Part shown: piece after piece, positions 25,025 through 36,684 of the stretch
Layout of the letters: each line of letters opens with the position of its first letter
Numbering within the stretch: position 1 is the first letter of the stretch
Notes under the pieces: generated by a model
Database searches by the model: none
Seen by the model: the letters and a program-made list of their open reading frames with translations, nothing else
Told to the model about the DNA's origin: nothing
Source: Saxidomus purpurata
Taxonomy: Eukaryota > Mollusca > Bivalvia > Venerida > Veneridae
DNA: 64,000 bases
Reading direction: 5' to 3'
Assembly (NCBI GenBank): GCA_022818135.1
Contig: JAFMSR010000036.1
Coordinates: forward strand, 124,001 to 188,000
Made by a program: the position numbers and the translations under genes

Positions 25025-25666
25025 ACAAGAGCTGTCCCTCAGAAGTGACAAATGCCCCCAAAAGAGGTGTCTCACAGTCTTTGTCCTCTCTATGTGCTCA
25101 GTAATTGTGGTATGTAATTTAAAATCCAAGCGACACATTTGTTTGATGTGCTAGACATTTGTTCCAAGTTATTTTTAAATCAATCAATGCATGACAAAGT
25201 TATAGTCTGGACATGAATGTGTGCATATATACAGAGTTCCATTAGCTTCAAACTCTAAGTGTGACCTTGACCTTTGAGGTAGGGATGTGGGTCTTGTACG
25301 CTACACGTCGTCTTGATGTGCAAGACATTTGTGCCAAGTTATTTTTAAATCCTTCAATGCATGATAAAGTTATAGTCCAGACACAAATGTGTGCATATAT
25401 AGAGGATTCCATTACCTTCAAACTCTAAGTGTGACCTTGACCTTTGAGGTAGGGACGTGGGTCTTGCATGCGACACATTGTCTTCATGTGCTAGACATTT
25501 GTGCCAAGTTATTTTTAAATCCTTCAATGCATGACAAAGTTAAAGTCCGGACACAAATGTGTGCATATATAGAGGATTACCTAAAAACTCCAAGTGTGAC
25601 CTTGATCTTTGAGGTAGGTCTTGCAAGCGACACGTTGTCTTGATGTGCTAGACATTTGTGCCAAGT
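25025..25666 (+). mobile_element. Pearl-type family A, copy 5, 3'-truncated
   Basis: 5' tip ACAAGAGCTGTCCCTCAGAA, three to four diverged core units, then an abrupt end at GTGCCAAGT. It lacks the tetranucleotide tract and hairpin, and is older than copies 3 and 4. Confidence 0.85.
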
Positions 25667-26060
25667 AGGGCTGACTATTGCAGCCAAATTTAAAAGTACT
25701 AACACGATAGACTATCAATAGTTGGCTTCACTATCGCAATACTTTCACGATAGTTTCGATAGTTTACATTATCACATACTATATATTTTTACCAAGTTGA
25801 TTGTATCAATACCTGTAATCAACTTGAATTCAGTATAAATATAATCATTACTAATTAAGAATGCTTAACCATCTGTATTGAACAGATACGCGTCATTAAA
25901 ATTTTTCACTATGCGAAGTCATGGATTGATGGATTGATGGTAAGACGACAACTACGTTTTATATAACTTATTATAGCCCGTAATGTAAACATACGTTTGG
26001 GCAAAGGAAAATCAACTACATTTTTTGTAAACAACGCATTCAAAAATGAAAAAAAAACTA
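25667..26060. other. No gene; ATCGATAGT-rich patch
   Basis: Around 25700-25765 there are repeated inverted ACTATCG / CGATAGT motifs, perhaps the end of an unidentified DNA transposon. Nothing else is recognisable. Confidence 0.4.
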
Positions 26061-26575
26061 TCGACTAAATTCTGACCAGGGGTTATTGTTATTGAGATTT
26101 AGCGTCCACAAGATTTTACTATCTCTAGCCCATGTGACCTTGACCTTTAACCTAGTGACCCCAAACAATGCACAGCTAGGCATTGTACTTATCACTTCTG
26201 TGAAGTATCATTAAATTTTGACAAGGGGTTGTGGAGATTCAGCGTCCATAAATTTTACTATTCCGAGCCCGTGACCTTGACCTTTGACCTAGAGATCCAA
26301 AACATGGACTATGCACAACTAGGCATTGTACTTATCACTTGTGTGAAGTATCATTAAATTCTGACCAGGGGTATTCTATTGTTCTCTCTATTGTTCTTTT
26401 AGCCACATAAGAGAAAACATAGCCACCTAAGAGCTTACGGAATGAATGACATCAAAGAGCATTTACTGTTACCTATTTTTCCTACAGCCACCTAAGTATC
26501 CAAATGTAAGCACGGAACGACATGCTGAATCCAGTATATCCCCCCTTTCACTTTGTGTTCTGGGGATATAATTAC
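26061..26575 (+). mobile_element. Pearl-type element, 3' part (family G)
   Basis: Two to three core units of ~145 bp (landmarks GACCTTGACCTTTRACCTAG, with R for A or G, and CTAGGCATTGTACTTATCAC). These are followed by a tail with GCCACCTAAG repeats and a terminal inverted pair, TATATCCCCCC and GGGGATATAAT (26536-26573). No 5' tip is seen. Confidence 0.6.
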
Positions 26576-27363
26576 AGTGATAGCAATTAGTGAAATGCAT
26601 CAAAAATTTGTAAAAACTAATTGCGAAATTATTACAGTGGTTTTGCCAGTTTGAATTCATCTAAGTAATTTTTATTTTGCAATTCGCTTTTTTTTTCAAA
26701 AGAATAACCATAATTACAGGTTGTGCAATATATTGTAATTGTTCCTTTTAACGGGGCATTCCCCAGTACATCCAACAGATTATATTTTCCAAATATAAAA
26801 AATGTGTTCAGTGAACGTAAAATGATAAATAAATAAAGTTTTATAGAACATAATATCGAAAAATGCCTCACCAAGAGGCTTTCTGTAAGAAATCACCATC
26901 CACCCATTAATTATGGACAACATATTTACTGGTTCGCGGCCATCAAACACGAAATACCATCAAACCGGACACTTTGCTAAAACATGTGATTATTTTGTAG
27001 TATTACAGTCATAATTATGTTGTTGATCAAACAGATGCTTGATTTCCATGAACAAAATGCAACAACAAGCAAATTCAGTGAATTTATATCCCCCGCCAAA
27101 TGAAGCAAATAGCTGAAAAAGAACAACTGGAAAGTGTATTGGTCTGTCTGTTTTAGGGGAAAATTTTTAAAAATTCACCACCCCACTGGGGCCTCATCTC
27201 TAAGTAGTGATTCTTTTTTCTGCATCTTACAGTAATGTACAGAACTCAATTTCTGTAAGTTAGGTTAAATCAGTACTATCAGTTTCAGAATCTTTTTTAT
27301 AAAGTTTCCAAATAGAGTATTTAAGAAAAGCTGCTACACCCTCTGATAGGCCTGATTTTCAAA
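26576..27363. other. No recognisable feature
   Basis: A+T-rich intergenic sequence. The short open frames on the minus strand (26469-26874) have no domain or splice support. Confidence 0.5.
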
Positions 27364-29622
27364 ACAAGAGGGCCAAGATGGCCTTATATCGCCCCCTAAG
27401 ACCTATATATGACAATATATGACCAAACTTCAACCCTAATCTATCATAAACACAAACATTCTGTTTGACCTTGACAAGACTTCCATTTTAGAACAAATTC
27501 ACATGATGATTGGGGTGTAAATGTCACCTGTATGGCATACACAAGGTTTTTAACCAGGTCACCTAGTTTTTATCCCAAATGACTCATATGCCAACTCAAT
27601 CTAGAATCCATCAAGATATTCATTCTGACCAAGTTTCATGAAGATCCAATGAAAAATGCAACCTCTATTGCATGCACAAAGTTTTTCTCTGATTTGACCC
27701 CACTGTCCTAGCTTTTGACCCCATAATACATATTCAAACGCAACCTAGATTTTATCTGGCGGGGTCAATTTTGATCCAGGGGTCATATTTTGAACACTCT
27801 AAGAAGAGGTCCTCTAGGCAATGTTACATGCTTTAAATATCTAAGCTCTAGGCCTTGTGGTTTCAGAGAAGAAGATTTTTAAAGTTTTTCCAATATAAAA
27901 TCAAGTGACCATCCGGGCAGTGTCAGTTTTCACCCAGGGGTCATGATTTGAACAATTTTGGTAGAGGTCCACATGCCAAATACCTAAGCTCTAGGCCTTG
28001 TGGATTTTTAAAGTTTTTCCCAGGGCACTAGACAACTTTTGGGGACAGGTACCCATACCCTCTGGAAGGGGAATTTCTCGTCGTTTTAAGACTAATAGGG
28101 GAATTTTTAGCCATATAAATATTACTACTATTCACACTTATTAATACTATTTTCAATCATTTCCAACAGATGTAGAGCTCTACATAATAGTTTTCTGACA
28201 ATTACAACACATGATTATGCAAGTTGTTCTACTATATTTATTTTTTTCTTTCATGAATTAAAACATCTCAGTGACACATGCAAACTTTTTGTTGAATGAG
28301 ATGTCTATTTTTAACAATTATCTGCTGTTTTCGATGTTATTTTTCGCCGGTAATGTATTTGATTATGTGACATTTTTCACCTGCTAAGGGAAATATCCGA
28401 AAAATCCGAATGAACAGGGTTCCCTCTGTGTCAATTTTAGTTTGCATATCATAATTTTCTGTTCGTGTTCTGCAGCACCATGAATTCAAAAATGAAAGTA
28501 ACTGTATGCATTCCCCGTTTGTCACATATTTTCGCGACCTCGCATGTCCGTGAACTTATTTTCGTACATTAATGTTTCTTCGATTTTGGCGATTTAAACA
28601 CTTTAAAATAGAACACAATTTGTCCAAAGTATGTTTAAAGGTTTAAAATAAGTATTGATAAGTATTAACAAATACTGAAGGTTTTGAAGGCGCCGATTAT
28701 TGCCAATAGATATATTCATGTAGGGGAAAAATTTACGTCCAGCACAATTTGCAACTTGAAAATGCACAATGTAAGTCAATAATTTAATTACTAACCCCAA
28801 AAAACAATGCCGAAATTATAAGTCTGTTATGACACGTGATGATCGGAAAAATGGGTATACATGAATTGTATTATGATCACCCGAAGTGCAATCTGTGAAT
28901 TACATAGTAACAATACATCGAGTCGTGTCAACCAAGCATCGCTAATTAAATCCGTGTTACAAACAACGTATTATAAATTATATTTCGTTTTATGATTGTT
29001 TATCAATTAACACCTCTGATAACGACCGAGACGGCCATGTGCGCGTTATCAGATAGCATCCAATTTAGACCGCCTTCTTCCGTAAACTAGCCAACAGACG
29101 ACGATTGATTTTTGATTGACACGTGAGAATTGCCGAGATTATTTTGTTGGCGCCACTAAAATTCGCCAACTGAAAGAATTTAGCGACAGAATTTATTTTT
29201 TCTCGCATTTGGCGCCATTGGCGACCGACAGCGGGAACCCTGTTATAAATGAATCTATACCGACTTGTTACAAGAAAATTCATTGGACAGTCAATCAAGG
29301 GAGAAGGCTCGTGAATGTTTAATTGGATTCGTACTCAAAACTTTTCGTTCTTATGTCCTGCCGACGAGTAACTTCGTGATTTTCCTTCCGATTTTATTTT
29401 TGTTTTCGAGGGGATTTTTTTTCTAAGAAAGGGGAAAAAAACATATTATTTTAGAAGGGGAATGGGGCCGATATTCGGCCCCAAAATCGGCCAAACGAGT
29501 GCCCTGTTTCCTATATAAAATCACGTGACCACCCAGGCAAGGTCAGTTTTGAACAATCTTGGTAAAGGTCCGCTAGACAATGCTAGATGCCAAATATCTA
29601 AACTTTTTGCCCAGTGAGTTAG
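27364..29622 (+). mobile_element. Pearl-type family D, interrupted
   Basis: The 5' tip AACAAGAGGGCCAAGATGGC contains the small hairpin GGCC-aagat-GGCC. A unique section and family D core units (from about 27760) follow. The core is split at 28020 by a CAGGG-ended transposon and resumes at 29512 with TATATAAAATCACGTGACC. It ends without a clear 3' terminus near 29620. Confidence 0.7.
28021..29506. mobile_element. CAGGG-ended DNA transposon, 5-bp TSD, copy 2
   Basis: The ends are CAGGGCACTAG and CGAGTGCCCTG. TTTCC is duplicated at 28016-28020 and 29507-29511; the uninterrupted host core at 27885-27905 shows the single-copy site. Terminal G-rich and CGATATTCGG motifs match the element at 8513-13274. 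No transposase frame. Confidence 0.8.
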
Positions 29623-31077
29623 AAAGATAAATGCATGCAATATCTTTCTGTGTTGAATGTTTAAATGAAAAAATCTCTAATAATGGTATATGTTTTCCAA
29701 AAGTTAATGAATATCAAACTGGATCTATACAGTTGACTGTTTAACTTTATTGACGCCGCGAGGAATCGCGGCGTCAGTATTGAATAGGTTTCAATTTTGG
29801 ACCATGGGGTTGCATAATCAAATAGGGAGCAGCCAACATTATTATTGTAAATCTAAACTATGTTCTATGTATGAAAAATGACTTTTATGAATCATTAAAT
29901 TGTATTAAGTCGTTAAAAAAATAATACAATAAAAAATACTTATGTCTTCTTCCCTTATTACAAAACTTTGGACACATTTAATGAGTATTTAATAACTTTT
30001 CCACAAACTCGCAGACTACGGGTTTTTTATAGCTTTGTTTACGGACCTTACGACCCGATTCATCAAAGCTCAGAAAAAAAGATTCGGAAGATGTTTTGCT
30101 ATCTTAAAACACTAGATAATAGAATACATGGCGCCAACGCGAAAAATCAATGAAAACCCATTTTAATTACTACATATTAGACTATATTATTGAAACTGTA
30201 AAGAAAAACCGTTCACCCAACCATGTAATACGTAGGGCCCTAACGGAATTCCATTCCATCATTTGTAAACAAAAACAATAATCAGCCAATGGAAGTTCTG
30301 TAAAATGTATACGTCACAGCATAATTAATCATGTGGATTTCGTCTCTTTCCGCCATATTGCTGGAGTGTATATGCTTCGGGAATAGAAAAAAAGAATAAT
30401 CCACATTACCAGCTACAGGGAGGGAGGGGCTGGTATATCTGTTTTACAAATAGTTCTTTTTCACAATATTTGGACCCGGTGTAAATTATATTTGCACAGG
30501 TTTTTTTGCCTCTGCTTCCTATAAACCGACCTGTAGTCAGTGAAATTGTGGGAGGAGCCATGGTTATAAATAGTTTTGTCTATCAGTTCCTTGGTATCTA
30601 AAAATAGCCAGTGTAAAATTAGCATCCGAAAAATAATTAATGTTGTGAAAAAAGAGGTATCTAACAATATGGAAGTTACATAAGGATTTAGTATTATGCT
30701 AGTTACTAATAAAAAGTTTATTTTTATGAATCAGTTTCATAATTAAACAAAAAGTACACAGAGGTAATGATCATTTTATGCAGTAAAAAGGGTTCGCTGA
30801 TGTTTACCACGCACATTTTATAGAGAAACCTGTCCCAGTCATGCTTCAAAAACATGCGCGGCGTCTTTGATGCTTTGCATCAAAATTCGTCTTGTTACTA
30901 CTAAAATTGATCATGTTCAGATTGCACCAATACGACACTGTTTATAGGTCATGAACAATATTCAACCGGTTTTACACAGTCAAAAATATCATCAATCAGG
31001 ATGTACATGGATCCCCGAGACCAGGATATCTTTGTCCCATTTTTATAGGTCATGAACAATATTCAACCGGTTTTACA
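29623..31077. other. No gene; one perfect hairpin
   Basis: A+T-rich. At 29749-29774 a G+C-rich hairpin, TGACGCCGCGA-ggaa-TCGCGGCGTCA, stands out. A ~90-bp segment at about 30945-30985 is repeated at 31045-31080 (GTCATGAACAATATTCAACC). No coding evidence. Confidence 0.5.
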
Positions 31078-31748
31078 CAGGCTGATGAAATTGCCCAATC
31101 GGGCTTTCAAAAATCAGCTTTTTTAAAAATGATTTTCTTCACTTGGAAAAGGTTTGAACACGCTAAGTATGATAAAAACATCTAAAAAAAAGTTTAAAAG
31201 TACAGAATTATTCATGTTTTCCTGCAAAAATTTGTCTCCGAATTGTGAAGAAAAGACATTTCTGGCATTTTCTTTTAAACTTATCAACAGAAAGTTCTAA
31301 AACAGCTCAGATTCATAGAAAATGCACACATAATTATAAAGAAACCCAAATTAAGATACACAAAGGTATAGTTTGTTGCGCCAGTCCTTTTTTTGATTTC
31401 ACATATAAAATATATGGAAACTGAAAGTAGAAGGGCCAAAAACCTGGCGCAAGAAATGGCTGGATGGATTTTGGTGATATGGAGTTTTTTCATACCCTAC
31501 TAATGCAAATAACATTCCCTAGCTGTTTCAGAAACATTCATGAAGATTTGCACTGAAAATCTTAAAAGATGTGTTTTTCAGTGATTTCAAACTTACTTTA
31601 ATTATGTTAAAAAATCTCAAGATGACTTTTATTCACTTTTAAATTTATTCTCTACATCTGAACTTTGTAATAGAATGTAAATTTTATGAAATTATTCATT
31701 TTTAAAAGTTTATTTTTGGAAGCCCGATCGGGCAATTGCATCAGCCTG
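31078..31748. mobile_element. CAGGCTGATG-ended transposon, 5-bp TSD
   Basis: Terminal inverted repeats of about 36 bp (CAGGCTGATGAAATTGCCC on the left, inverse at 31715-31748) with about three mismatches. TTACA is duplicated at 31073-31077 and 31749-31753. Flanking sequence resumes the repeat copied at 30980-31020, confirming the boundaries. 671 bp, non-coding. The CAG ends and 5-bp duplication link it to the CAGGG-ended elements. Confidence 0.75.
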
Positions 31749-31753
31749 TTACA

Positions 31754-32812
31754 GTCAAATATATCATCAATCAGGATGTACATGGGTCCCAGAGACCAGG
31801 ATATCTTTGTCACCATTTTTCATGATTTTTTGCTTTGACAATAAACAACCTGTCAAAAGTTTTGTTTCAGTAACCTTTTTATTCTTACAGTGGTGCTCAC
31901 ATTCATGTAATTTTGCAAAATTTTCGTGTATGATAATAAATTATTGTTTGTGTATCGTGCATTCCATTTACATTCATCATTATTTTCTCTTTGACCTGCC
32001 TATTGTAACTTCATGCAATATTCATATTGTCTATCATGTAACGCATCGTTTATTCTATGTGATGAATGTTGTACAATAGAAACAATATAAAAGTGGTCTG
32101 AGATATTGTGGACAACCAATAGTGTAGAACGTTTGCACCGTGAATTTATACCATTAGCCCAAGCCTTTTCTGGTTACTGGATAAGATAAATGTGTTCTAA
32201 TAAAATATATACAGGTTTACAAGGATTTTCAATGAAATCACCAGTTGACCTAGTTTCAACCACTGAGTGGCCCATTTTAAACTCTGCCTACCAGTAAATT
32301 CCATCAAAACAAACATGCTGTTCAACTGTTACACACATTTGATGAAAATTGTGGTCTCTTCCACTAACAAAGTCTGCTCTCTATTCGTATGCTACGACCG
32401 GATGTAAACATCACGCACACATAGAGCATGCGCGGGCGTTTAACCCAACCAATATATTCAAATTGATGAATGATGCGATAAAGTTTTTAACATTAAGCTA
32501 GGTCATTTGTTTTTGATTGTTCAGTGTTGTCCATCTAGATCTAGTATCAGTCTAAAGAATATTTATCTCCAGATTTTAAGTTTGACAGTTACAAGTAGTT
32601 CAATTGTATTGATAACACAAGCCATCTATCATACTGATAGCACAGATATCATATACATGTATGTTCAATGTTTACAGTGTCTTTATCCTAAACAGGGCGA
32701 CTGTCAAATACATGTTCAACGGCGATAAACCTTGCAAAATTTATTAAAGTACTGAATTCAGATATAAACCTCTACGGAGGTGCAGACTAATCTGAATCCA
32801 TACTTAGTCCAT
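31754..32812. other. No recognisable gene
   Basis: A+T-rich. The frames at 31807-32079 and 32507-32728 have biased, hydrophobic or low-complexity translations without recognisable motifs. Confidence 0.4.
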
Positions 32813-33392
32813 GCCGCCCCCGTGGTAGCATGGTTAGAGTCACTGACCTGAAATCACTGTAACCTCTGATCAACTGAGGGTAGCGTGGTTAGAGTCACCG
32901 ACCTGAAATCACTGTAACCTCTGATTAACTGAGGGTAGCATGTTTAGAGTCACCGACCTGAAATCACTGTAACCTCTGATTAACTGAGGGTAGCATGGTT
33001 AGAGTCACCGACCTGAAATCACTGTAACCTCTGATTAACTGCGGGTAGCATGGTTAGAGTCACCGACCTGAAATCACTGTAACCTCTGATTAACTGAGGG
33101 TAGCATGGTTAGAGTCACCGACCTGAAATCACTGTAACCTCTGATTAACTGAGGGTAGCATGGTTAGAGTCACTGACCTGAAATCACTGTTACCTCTGAT
33201 TAACTGAGGGTCATGGGTTCAAGCCTTGCTATTGTCTGCGTCTCTTTTGTGAGAAAGTTGGCAGTTTCTTAAGGAGGATAGGAGTCTAGAATTGGTTCTT
33301 CCAAGGATTCGATTGTTAGGTAATCTGCCCGCCTGTTAAAATGATCCAAACTATGATTGGAACCGGCGTTAAACCCCTACAACAACAACAGC
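32813..33392 (+). mobile_element. tRNA-derived SINE with 7-fold amplified head
   Basis: A RUDI/BivMD-like SINE by recall. Seven 55-bp units start at 32824, 32879, 32934, 32989, 33044, 33099 and 33154, each holding an A-box-like GGTAGCATGGTTAGAG. A single B box, GGGTTCAAGCC, follows at 33217. The body has GAGAAAGTTGGCAGTTTC and GGAACCGGCGTTAAACCCC, and the tail is (CAA)n. Other copies in the window carry a single head. Confidence 0.85.
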
Positions 33393-34050
33393 ATAGTCAC
33401 AGAGATGTAACACTGGTTTTGACATACTGAGATTAAAATATACATATATGTCTGTGAACACAAAGCCCAGTTAAATCTGCACATCTATCTAGCCATTACA
33501 CATTTGTAGTGACCTCCACCTTATTTCTCTGGGTATCTGATAAAATTCTTCTGTTTATTAGTATTGGTTTTCATAAAGTAAACATTTCCCTATTTTGTGT
33601 CCTGGAAGACAAATGGAAATCTGTGTCTTAGCCTTCATTTCATTTTTATGTAACAGTTTAATGATAAACTGATAGTGCTGTTTTGCAGGAAAGTTTTTCT
33701 TCTTTTTGAACAATATTGCAAAAATACTGCACCGTATATTGAACATATGATTTCCATTTATTAATAAAAAGACACAGTAAAAGGAAGGTTTAGTACGGAT
33801 GACTGTCAATTTCAGTCTTATAAATGTTTACAAAATGTAGAACCAGAAAAAAACACAGTAATACAGTTATTTCATTGGATGACAAAATAAAGCTGCCCAC
33901 TAATTTGTGCCTTTAGAAACCAGAACTTCTTACTTTTCACTTCTTACTTACAATTGGGCCACATTAAAAAAGTCTTTGTTTGCTGTCTGATCCCGACCCT
34001 ACTTTTTGAAGTTGGGTAGGTAGGCAATATATTTGTTTTTACTTGAAAAA
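33393..34050. other. No recognisable gene
   Basis: A+T-rich spacer. A GGGTAGGTAGG motif near 34014 resembles the left interior of the Harbinger-like element (15093-15108) and may be a fragment of it. Confidence 0.4.
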
Positions 34051-34445
34051 ACTAGAGCTATCACTAAATGTGATTCATACCCCCGAAAGACTGCTTTATA
34101 AACTGAAGAAGTTCGTAGAAACAGAATACCTTGCAAAAAAAAACTAAAAAAGAGATATTGTTCTTAGCAATAACTCTGTTATTAGTCAAGATAGTTATGG
34201 TTCTTGTACACTGCACTTCCTCTCATTGTGCTGGACCATTTTATGAAGTTGTATTGCATTCCAACTCTTGTCTGTAGATGGAGGTTATGATGGTAAACAA
34301 GTATGGTAAGTTTCAAAACCATTACCTCTAATAGTTTTGAAATAAAGTGGGGTGGTACGAAAAACTTAACTAAGGTGTGACACCAACGCCAAGACTGAGG
34401 CAAGTAGGATAGCTCCCCTTTTCTTTGAAAAGTCGAGCTTAGAAT
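34051..34445 (+). mobile_element. Pearl-type mosaic: B head, C-like tail
   Basis: The head ACTAGAGCTATCACTAAATG plus ~170 bp is family B with a single core unit. The last ~100 bp instead ends CACCAACGCC...TAGCTCC...AAAAGTCGAGCTT, like the family C 3' end. No tetranucleotide tract. The B 5' motif (ATACCCCCGAAAG) has no partner in this tail, so it is probably a recombinant, dead copy. Confidence 0.6.
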
Positions 34446-35134
34446 ATAACGATATTCATCCATTTAGTACAATTATTATGGACTAGTGGTAGTCAAAATA
34501 GTTAAATGACATCTTGAGCAAATTCTGAGATATTTTCGTTTTGGGTCAGACTCTCGCTATTGCCCATACAAAAATAACACAATATCTTGACGCTTGTACA
34601 ATGAGTTGGACTAGACTAGTGGAAACCCTGCATACCCAACACCGGCTACTTGTGAATCAAGGTTTCATTTATTCCTGGTTGAAACACAAGTTTTAAACAT
34701 AAGGTAGGAGTTACCTACCAAGCGCTCGGGTAAACCGTGCCAGTTGACCAATCAGGGAACGAGATGACCTAGGTACGAGTTAACTTTGGTACGAGTTGAC
34801 CCGGACCATTCGCAACGTACAGCTGTATACATTATTCCAAAGCATCAATCAAAGAATATCTTACGTGTAGTTTTACTTACAATCGTAGTTTACGAGTCTT
34901 ATTCCTCTAGTACTTGTTTATCAGGTAGAACCAACTGCCTATTTAATTACAAACATCACCCGTCTTTTCAAGTGTGGGTGCCTAGTAATAAACGCCAGTA
35001 CCGATCAGGAAACGCCGGTAAATCCCGGTATCGAAAATCCGGTATCGCAAGTTGCAAAAGATTTTGACCGGGAAAGAAACTATCGGTTGTGTATTTATAT
35101 AAAGTAAATATATATAAATTCGATGTTAAAGACA
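34446..35134. other. No recognisable gene
   Basis: Moderately A+T-rich. The open frame at 34786-35067 has no domain. CCGGTAAATCCCGGTATCG repeats near 35012-35046 are short and local. Confidence 0.4.
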
Positions 35135-36246
35135 ACAAGAGCTGTCCCTCCCAAGTGACGAATGCCCCCGAAAGAGGTGCCTCATAGTCTGTGTCCTCTC
35201 CATGTGCTCAATAAATGTGCTATGTAATTTTAAAATCCTTCCATGCATGACAGAGTAATCATGCATACAGTATTCCATTACTTTAAACACTAAGTGTGAC
35301 CTTGACCTTTGAGGTAGGGACTTGGGTCTTGCACGCGACACATCCACTTGATGTGCTAGACATTTGTGCACAGTTATTTTAAAATCCTTCAAAGCATAAT
35401 AAAGTTATAGTCCGGACACAAATGTATGCATATGTACAGGATTCCATTACCTATAAACTCTAAGTGTGACCTTGACCTTTGTGGTAGGGATGTGGGTCAT
35501 GCACGCGACACGTCGTCTTGATGTGCTAGACATTTGTGCCAAATTATTTTAAAATCCTTCAAGGCATGACAAAGTTACAGTCCGGACACGAATGTGTGCA
35601 TATATGCTTATATAGAGGAATCCATTACCTTCAAACTCTAAGTATGACCTTGACCTTTGAGCTAGGGACGTGGGTCTTGCACGCGACACGTCGTCTTGAT
35701 GTGCTAGACATTTGTGCCAAGTTATTTTAAAATCCTTCAATGCATGACAAAGTTACAGTCCGGACACGAATGTGTGCATATATGCTTATATGGAGGAATC
35801 CATTACCTTCAAACTCTAAGTATGACCTTGACCTTTGAGCTAGGGACGTGGGTCTTGCACGCGACACGTCGTCTTGATGTGCTAGACATGTGTGCCTAGT
35901 TATTTTAAAATCCTTCAATGCATGACAAAGTTACAGTCCGGACACGAATGTGTGCATATATAGAGGATTCCATAACCTTCATACTCCAAGTGTGACCTTC
36001 ACCTTTGAGGTAGGGATGTGGGTCTTGCACGCGACACGTCGTCTTGATGTGCTAGACATGTGTGCCAAGTTATTTTAAAATCCTTCAATGCATGACAAAG
36101 TTACAGTCCGGACACGAATTTGTAAGTGGGGACGCACGGACGGACGGACAGACGGACAGACGGACGGACGGACAGACGGACGGACGGACAGACGGACAGA
36201 CGGACAGACGGTGCGATTTTAATATGCCACCCTTCGGGGGCATAAT
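35135..36246 (+). mobile_element. Pearl-type family A, copy 6 (5 core units)
   Basis: Complete copy, near-identical to copies 1, 3 and 4, with the longest tetranucleotide tract (about 36132-36212). Ends at GGGGGCATAATAAAATC. Confidence 0.92.
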
Positions 36247-36684
36247 AAAATCTATAATGATTGCAATTTGCAAATAGCAAAATATGGCAGTATAATTTTA
36301 TGAAGAGAAATATTTATTTTAGCATTTCTCTATACAATAATTAATTTAGAACTATATAAAAACAGGAATACTCTATAGTTATAGACCGTTCCTGATAAAA
36401 AGAATGCATTGGGAGTAAGATTATTAATTTTATATTTAATAATATGACTGTTCAGGAATGTTTAGGACATAAATACTTTCAGAGTTTATGATATTGACTA
36501 AAATTACATACATGAGTCCTAGTTTGAGTAGAACTATTTCAATTAACGACGACTGATATGATGATTCACGCATGCGGTTTGTACCTAACAAGCAAATTTC
36601 GATAAAAAAACACTTAAGCAAGAATCATACAAACTGATACGAATCATTTCCATTTACAGATAACCTTACAAGTCAACAATAATG

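Noticed and set aside
32824..33230. Cluster of tRNA genes
   Set aside because: Only A-box-like motifs repeat, with a single B box; there is no cloverleaf. It is a SINE head.
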